From Quillaja saponaria (Eukaryota; Streptophyta; Magnoliopsida; Fabales; Quillajaceae): a stretch of 64,000 nt of DNA. A program made the translations under genes and the position numbers. The stretch spans positions 754,134 to 818,133 of the forward strand of contig CM055618.1 of assembly GCA_029379385.1 (NCBI GenBank). Direction: 5' to 3'. The notes under the pieces were generated by a model that was not told the origin of the DNA, made no database searches, and was given only the letters and a program-made list of their open reading frames with translations. Shown piece by piece: positions 57,010 to 64,000 of this stretch; positions within the stretch are counted from its first letter, which is position 1, and every line of letters begins with the position of its first letter.

Positions 57010-58518
57010 CTTTACTGAATTAAATTGAAAATATAAACTTATTATTGAATATATAACATTTACTGAAAATTTCGGCAGAGGTTTTCCATAAAATGGAACA
57101 TGCCCATATAATATAGACAACATATACTCCTATTTTTTTTAATAACAAAGACAATAAGGGAGCTCCGCTCTATTTACATAGAAGAAAAATCAATTAAATA
57201 CTAAGTCTCACTACTCTAACTTCATAAACCAAGCCCTAAAGTGACTACAAACTCTTCATCTTATGGCTTCAATTAGGTCATTCAAAAAGAATACCTTACC
57301 GCCAATCTCTTAACAAATCAATAATCGATCACTGACATTCACAGAGATCCTGTTAGTAAAAAAAAAACAGCAAAAGAATGTTGAGTCCCACAAACCTAGT
57401 GAGTAAAAAATCGTATCCAAAAGGTGCTAGCATCATTCACAGCATAAAGACCACTTATTAATTAATTAATCTCATATAACCATATTGTACTTATCATGGA
57501 ATCACAATTCACATAATTCATAGGATAGACAAATCAATTGAAATATTCAGAATTCATGTTTCAAACAAAGTAATCAGAGCACTCAGAGCATACAAAGCGA
57601 AAATTGAGTAAGTCAGCCCCGCATACCATATATCCTCATACAGGTAATTTTTACTCCGCACATCAAATATATTTCCCGTAAATAATTCATCCCGCTGGGG
57701 CTGAGTACTCAAATATTTTAAAATAATTATCAGAATCAGAATATCTCATATCATAATATCCTAGGTGTACCTGGATTTCAGTTTCAGAAGTAAAAATCAT
57801 CTCGAAGAAAAATTCACTTCCTTAGCCCTTATCAAACACAAACAATTTTAAACATCAAACATAATTAAAATATCTTAATGAAACACTACACGTGCTTATT
57901 TTTTCATATAACATAACTATTCAAATACACATACAATTACACATAATAATCTAGCAACCAAAAGGGTTACAATTAACCACTCACTGTTTACCAATCTCAT
58001 TCGTCACTTACTTTTGCATTCACATGCGTCATTAATTCAACAACACCTCCCGAAGCTGCAATTGCATTTTCCAAGTATTATTTAGTTTATGAATTTTATA
58101 AGTTATAACATTTTAATTACGATAGTCTAGAGTTATTAAGTTTCAAATATTTATTCAAAGTTTACCATTTTTAGGCTTTTTCACACTATCTTAGAGATAT
58201 ATTTTATTTTCATTTATTTACTTAACCAAATTTAATAAAACTAATTTTAAACATTATCTTTAAGAAGTTAATTATCTTTCTTATTGAGGAATTTTCCCTA
58301 AAATTAGTCTCGAACTCACTTAAATTCTCACTTAAACACAAAAAAGGCATTACACAATTTCTGGTTGCTAACATTTGATTCTAATGCTTATAGAATTCTC
58401 ATACTTGGAAATTAAATTATGAAACATTCTAGTCTAGTTGTTAGAAACATTTCATCTTCAGCACTCTACTCTTAATTCATCTTTTAAAATCCCCTAATAT
58501 CAATTAATTCAAAACATG
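57010..58518 (-). repeat. Repeat family R, copy E/F, left part
   Basis: Minus-strand orientation. Landmarks: ACCTCTGCCGAAATTTTC-like end (57060-57085), GGAGCTCC (57159 region), GTATCC..GGTGC (57413-57428), and CAGCCCC half-sites near 57612 and 57700. Sequence up to 58518 aligns with copy A in reverse to about 10780. It continues at 62391 after the hAT insertion. Confidence 0.75.
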
Positions 58519-58794
58519 TAGGCCTGTGCAGGAAACTAACTGATGACCGACTCGCAAGGACCGAAACCTCAAAAAACCCAATGTTAGTAGTATTACTGTT
58601 GGGCCCAGATTTATATATTTTGAAGGTCAGTTGATAAAACAAGTATGCAAAAAAATAGGTATCGGTCAATCAACCCAACCGATAATTTTACTAAATTATT
58701 TTATTTTATTTTTTATACATGAATTTACAGTTTACCCCTAAAACTGTTATGATTAGCTCTGTCTCCTCACTCCCTGATTCAGTCAGTCAGTCTC

Positions 58795-58827
58795 ACTCAC
58801 CCTCACCCTCACCCTCACCCTCACCCA
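58795..58827. repeat. CCCTCA hexanucleotide microsatellite
   Basis: About five tandem copies of ACCCTC. The unit differs from the plant telomere repeat CCCTAAA. Confidence 0.85.
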
Positions 58828-59680
58828 GACCTAGACTCACCCCAAAGACATAACCTTAGTTATCTCAATGCCTCACATCCTAGCCGCCGTTCTCATTGGC
58901 CATAGCCTACATTTGTCTTCTGATATAGCCCTTTCATCCAGACCTTCGTTCGTCTTCTCGATTGATCAATCTTCTCATCTCATCAATTCAGGTTCAACGT
59001 CTATTTGGCTACTTCCAACATCTCCATTCAACAACTTCTTGGTCTCTCTCTTAGTAAATCAAGGTAAGATTATTATTATTATTTTATTTAGGAGTTCTTC
59101 TTTTTTTTTTCTTTTTTTATTATTGTTATGTTTAGATCTTAAACATTATATGGCTATAGGATGTATTCATTGTTTTGGAATTTTTTTTATTTTTATTTTT
59201 GTAAACTAGGCTTGGCTCCTTCCTCTTTTGCTCTTTGCAGTTCTACTTTTCTTTTTTTTTTAATTATTTTAACTATACGTATGTATAGGTGATATTTTTT
59301 ATGAAACCAAAGTAGTTAGATGTCAAAATGACATGACTTTGATTGATTTGTCCCGTAACCATATAATAATGTGAGTTAAGTTAAGCTGCACACTTGCACT
59401 TAATATAATTCATCCCCCCTCTGATAACATGCATTTGTTTTTACCTTTTTATTATGTTGGTGTTTGTTCGAACCAAGTGGTTAATTTGACCAGTGTTTAG
59501 TTCCTTGTAATCTCTTTCTTTACCAAAAACTAAAATAAAATTAAGAAGCTTTCAAAAATTACTGAACACAAACTACACATCTTATATTGTGTAGTTCCTA
59601 CTTTTTTATCAAACACAAACTACACATCTTATATTGTTTTTATTTACTGTTACCCATGTCAAAGGGGAGAAACAACTTAA

Positions 59681-61796
59681 ATGGAAATTGATAGAAGTAA
59701 GGCTATACATCCCTCAACTGATGCTCATTTAATAGAAGAACCTGACCAAGAAAAAAATTTAAACAAAAGAAAGCTCGATGACCCTTTGAACACAGCTGCA
59801 AAATAAGGTAAGAAAAGGAATTCTAATACATCTTAGGTTTGCGATTATTTTACTCATGATGAGAATACTACTGGGTTGGATCGTAAATCAGCATGTAATT
59901 GGTGTGGGGCAGATTATGCTTCCCATTCAAAAAAAATGGAACCAATAATTTAAGGCTTCATTTAAGGTCTCAATGCAAGAAATTTCCTAAACACTTGTCC
60001 GATTAGGATCAATGTCAGACTATTTTGACAGGTTATGGTGTTATGAAAAAAGATAAATTAGGAAATAAAATGAGTAGTGGGAGAAGTACTTTAAGGGCTG
60101 CTAGTAAGAAATATAATGAAAAGGGTTGTAGGGAAGCATTGGCAAGATAAATTATTTTGAATGAATTACCTTTCAGCCATGTAGAAAGTAAGGGATTTCG
60201 TATGTTTGTAAGTCAATCATGCCCTAGGATGCATGTACCATCTAGTTCGATAATAGCCAGAGATATTTGTAAACTTTTTTTGACTGAAAAACACAAACTA
60301 AGAAGGTGGCTGCTTAATAACAAACAACGAGTATCACTCACAACTGATTGTTAGACTTCTGTTCAAAATTTAAACTATTTATGCTTAACTGGTCATTTTA
60401 TAAATGATAATTGGAGGCTGCATAAAAAAGTATTAAACTTTTGTTTAGTTCCAAATCATAAGGGTGATACTATTAGAAAAACTATTGAGGGATATTGTTA
60501 GACTGAGGGATAGACAGAGTCTTTTGTGTTATAGTAGATAACAATCTTCAAATGATGGTGCAGTTTCTTATTTGGCCAAGAAAGTTAGTAACTGGGGAGG
60601 GGCAGTGCTACATGGTGTGTTAATGCATATTAGGTGTTGTGTTCACATACTTAACCTAATTGTCCATGATGGTTTGAAAGATCTGGACATGGCTATGCTT
60701 AGAATCAGGACTGTTGTTAATTATGTTAAGTCTTCACCTACGAAGATGGTAAGGTTTAAAAATTGCACTGAAAAGGAGAAGACTTGTAGTAAGCCATTTG
60801 TGAGTTTGGATGTGTTCTACATTCCTAATGTTGGAATCAGTTGTGAAGCATGAAAAGACATTCAATAGGTTAAAGGTTGATGATGTGCAATATAGACAAG
60901 TGTTTGAAAGTGATGAAAAGCTAGAGAAAATAACTCCTACTAATGAAGATTGGGAAGCAGCTAGAGTGTTTGTAGACTTTCTAAAACTTTTTTACGATGT
61001 TACAAACAAAATTTTTGGTTCTTTATATGTTACATCACATGCTTACTTTTATGATTTTTGTGACATCCTAGCCTCCTTTCACACATGGTTAAACAGTGAT
61101 AACACTTCTCTTAAGTCAATGGCTATTAGGATGAAAGAAAAACATGATAAGTATTGGGGCAACATTGATAAAATTAATCACATCTTTTTGTTGCTTTAGT
61201 ACTTAACCCTTGATACAAGTTAAGGTTTATAACTTTTAGGTTTAAACAATTGTTTGGAAAAGACCGGGCTGAATTGGTAACAAATAAAGTGAAGACCACA
61301 TTGATTAGATTGTATGACCATTATAGAAATTTTGAACAAACTGGTTTGGAATTAGATGCCTACGATGTTAGTGCATGTACTGATAAGTCTAGGCGAGCAT
61401 TTAATGATAAGTCAAGTAAATTTACCAAGGATTTTATGAAAGAAATTACTGATGAGGAGTCCTTAACTAGAAAATCTGAGTTGGATAGGTACTTTTTGGA
61501 GTCTCATAAGGTTAAAACAGAGAATTTTGATATATTGGAGTGGTGGAAGCTGAATTCTGGGAAGTATCGTGTGTTAGGGAAATTGGCACTTGATATATTT
61601 GGGGTTCCTATCACTACTGCTGCTTCTGAGTCAACATTCTCTACTGGTGGACGAGTACTTGATCCTTTTCGAAGCTCTCTAACTCCAAAATGGTAGAGGC
61701 ATTTCTTTGCACTCAAAATTGGCTCAAGTGTAGCCCTTTACTAATCAGTTTTGAAGAAGAGTCAATTGAAGAGCAAGAAAAAATAGTTTCAGGTAT
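59681..61796 (+). pseudogene. hAT transposase relic (BED finger and dimerisation domain)
   Basis: Begins MEIDRSKAIHPSTDAHLIEE. A BED zinc finger, CNWCGADYASHSK..LRLHLRSQC, lies at 59898-59977. The middle carries LNELPFSHVESKGFRMFV (60157-60213), LTTDC followed by a stop where Trp is expected (60350s), and RCCVHILNLIVHDGL (60631-60675). The C-terminal hAT dimerisation domain includes FDILEWWKLNSGKY, LALDIFGVPITTAASESTFS (61590-61645) and, after a frame change, FLCTQNWLK. The protein would bind the terminal repeats and cut and paste the element. About ten stops and several frameshifts mean the copy can only move with help from another element. It resembles the RICESLEEPER/DAYSLEEPER group in domain order. 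Confidence 0.88.
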
Positions 61797-62390
61797 AACA
61801 AATTAATATACAATGTTTTTCAATTATCTATTTCTTGTTAGATATACTGATTTTCGATTTATGTTTATATTAGAGCTTTTGACCTCGGAGAAAACATTAT
61901 TATAAAATGATCAATGATGGTGCTTGCTACTGCCTCAAGCTTTGTGTTTGATGCTTCTGTTGTTTATGTTTCTCCATTTTATATCTGTTTAGTGTTTACT
62001 ATATATTTGGAGTTTGTAATTTAGTTGGCAGATTATAGGATGTGGGATAATATGTATTTGGTTAAATTTCTTATGAATTTCATCATGTTTTATTTTGTAT
62101 TTTTTATGTTGTATTTTAAAGTTTTATTGCAGGCTTTTTTGGGCATAAAATGAGGGCCACGTGTAATTTGGCCATAAATTTAATATTGGGCCAAAAATAA
62201 ACTAGCCCAAATATTTTTTTCTTCACCCAATAGACCGAACCGAGAAGACTTATAGTGTTATCGAGTGGAATTGTAACATGACCAACAATAAGTGTGTTGT
62301 AATCGGTTAAAGCAAATAAAGTTTTGACTATGTTGGGTCGGTCCATAAGAAGGCCCAAAACTGACTGACTCAGCCTGATACACAGGCCTA

Positions 62391-63400
62391 AAAACATGTT
62401 GAGTCAGAACCCGAAAATCCTAACTAAGTCTTCCAATACCTATAAAATACACATAAAATGGAATTAAGACCTATACTACTCCAGAATGTCCCTTAATATG
62501 TTAGGAATAATTTTTATTCATAAATGTTACACTAATTCAAATCACAACCCATGACAAAGTCTACTGGATTAACTGAAGCTCACCTAAAATCTTACACAAA
62601 CCTAGCTACAGTCCAATAACTCTATCAATAAATATACTTGGAACCAAGTTACAAAATTTTCAAGATATCATTTCAAGACAATAAGCTACATTTTCTCTTT
62701 AGAACTCTTAATTGAATTCATTCCCAAAAATGGTTGAAATACTGAATTTCTCTAACTCATCAAATCTGTCATGCATCCCTTCAAAAACTATTTAACTCTC
62801 ACTTTCGACACTCTTCCCCACAACTAAACATCATTTGCTCATACTCACTACCCACCTTCATCAAATACTTAACTCACCACATCAACCAACCATCCCTTAC
62901 TCTTATTTATAAACTTATTCAAATTCCAATAACAACTAACCACCAAGAATTAAATCTACCAAGTTTTTATTCATAAGGTTATAACTAGTTTCTTGTAAGC
63001 ATTTTATCAAACATCTTAAGTGCATAAGTTTCTTCTATTAATGTGTGTGTATTTATGTATATACATCTACCAAGAAATTCAATACAACATTTCACTTCCA
63101 TATTACACATATTTCAAACATTGAATTCCAATTAAACTACTTGTTTAGAATTCATCAAGACTTAAAGTATACAATTCCTATATGAACATAATTGAATCCT
63201 AACTTCTAATTTCAATACTTATATACAACTACCTTAAGTATTCATTATTTTTAAACTTTGGTTTATAATTTACAACTCTCCTAGTTCTCTTATGTAAGCT
63301 TCTAATAACACAATAATCATAAAGTTTTATTTGAAGGACTTCCAACTAATTCACTTAACTAAGAAATCACAACACCTAAACTTATACAAAGCTTACGGCA
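62391..63400 (-). repeat. Repeat family R, copy E/F, right part
   Basis: Continues the copy interrupted at 58518. On the minus strand CCTAACATATTAAGGGACATTC (62490-62511 region) and the preceding AGAACTCT and GAATTTCTC words align with copy A at about 10680 and further 5'. The 5' pyrimidine tract is not clear, so the outer end near 63400 is approximate. Confidence 0.65.
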
Positions 63401-63670
63401 AGAGAGAAACAGGGGACAACAGCTTGGTTATTTAGCTATAACCCGTGATAGCACACTTCTTCACATACAAACACACATATGCCCTACTATAACCCGATAC
63501 TTTAACGTGCATTTTGTTCGCATGATAATTTCCATGACTAGGTGACTAAGTTTTATACAGAGAAAAAAATTATGTAATTGAATACTTATATAAATATGTA
63601 TGAATAATTCAAGCATTAATTTTCACTACCTAATTTGTTAACTTGGAGCTTTATATTTACTTGTGTGACT
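63401..63670. other. Unassigned spacer
   Basis: No gene. TTGTTAACTTGGAGCTTTATATTTAC near 63635 recalls the spacer before the truncated R copy (13688) but in the opposite relative orientation. Confidence 0.3.
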
Positions 63671-64000
63671 TTTATTGAGATATGTCTGTAACAAGTGTAT
63701 AGAATATTGTTGAATATAAGAAGAATGTATATTTAGATGATTTTAAATATATAAGAGGGAGCCTCTATTTATCAACTTAACATAGTGAACCTAGACTAAA
63801 TATCAACCAAATACGTAATAGAAATTACACAGAAATAAGGAAACTATATATAAGGAAATTTGACTTACTAATTAAGCTGCCTATATTTACACTCTAACAC
63901 TCTCCCTCAAGCTGGAGCATAAAGATTATATGTTCCAAGCTTGTTGCATAGATATCGCAATTGGTTTCCGGTCAAAGATTTTATTAATAAGTCTGCTAAC
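63671..64000 (-). mobile_element. 3' end of another minus-strand Ty1/copia
   Basis: On the minus strand the window edge encodes the pol tail LGTYNLYAPA followed by stop (63945-63915). Then come a purine-rich GGGAGAGTG tract (63908-63900) and an LTR beginning TGTTAGAGTGTAAATATAGG (minus, from 63899). This is the usual layout of plant copia 3' ends. The rest of the element lies beyond the window, and the LTR's outer end, near 63670, is a guess. Confidence 0.65.

Larger units (their letters stand above)
58519..62390 (+). mobile_element. Complete hAT DNA transposon, 3,872 bp
   Basis: The left end is TAGGCCTGTGCA (58519). The right end, on the other strand, is TAGGCCTGTGTA (62390): terminal inverted repeats matching at 11 of 12 bases. 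Both sides carry the same 8-bp word AAAACATG (58511-58518 and 62391-62398), the target duplication size of hAT elements. R copies A and B preserve the unoccupied site. Inside are a leader region with a (CCCTCA)n tract and a degenerate transposase gene (59681-61796). Confidence 0.93.

Noticed and set aside
58795..58827. CCCTCA repeat as an interstitial telomere tract
   Set aside because: The unit is six bases and differs from the plant telomere repeat CCCTAAA; it lies inside the hAT element.
1..64000. CRISPR arrays, operons, ribosome-binding sites, tRNA or rRNA genes
   Set aside because: None seen; this is plant nuclear DNA, and the tRNA-like words present are retroelement primer-binding sites.

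Overview
This is a stretch of nuclear plant DNA, most likely from a core eudicot. It is strongly AT-rich. Genes have GT..AG introns, and the families present (terpene synthase, phytocystatin, TIR1/AFB auxin receptor, aminoacylase-1, cinnamoyl-CoA-reductase-like) and the transposons (Ty1/copia, Ty3/gypsy, TRIM, hAT, CACTA) are all plant types. I cannot name the species. Nothing prokaryotic is present.

Host genes. One gene looks intact: a seven-exon class I terpene synthase at 14529-16922 (575 residues, all signature motifs present). A phytocystatin (4166-4521, minus) has a complete inhibitor domain but an apparent frameshift behind its signal peptide. The others are relics: the last exon of a cinnamoyl-CoA-reductase-like gene (3498-3641), an internal exon of a second such copy (37754-37938), the 3' third of a TIR1/AFB auxin-receptor gene (22089-22790, minus), and the last two exons of aminoacylase-1 (30052-31130) just downstream of a gypsy element.

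Mobile DNA fills most of the rest. 18.8-20.3 kb: a gypsy remnant in permuted order (pol end, LTR, primer site, gag). 20.4-21.2 kb: copia gag, minus. 22829-23158: a complete 330-bp TRIM. 26.4-29.7 kb: gypsy gag-pol without integrase. 38.5-45.4 kb: copia interrupted by another repeat. 55.3-57.0 kb: minus-strand copia 3' half. 58519-62390: a 3,872-bp hAT element with terminal inverted repeats and a perfect 8-bp target duplication. 63.7 kb to the end: 3' end of another minus-strand copia.

Two large-scale patterns stand out. First, about 6 kb is present twice (8103-14058 and 45410-51830). Second, this block carries members of a non-coding repeat family, here called R, with at least five copies in both orientations (9.3, 47.3, 51.6, 40.4-43.1 and 57.0-63.4 kb), the last split by the hAT insertion. 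R has conserved short palindromes and splice-site-like junctions but no long ORF. The two R copies inside the duplicated block also carry a conserved inverted repeat of about 97 bp per arm that could fold into a long hairpin. The terpene synthase begins a few hundred bases after the point where the duplicated block breaks off.

Boundaries and identities come from reading and hand alignment only; no database search was possible.
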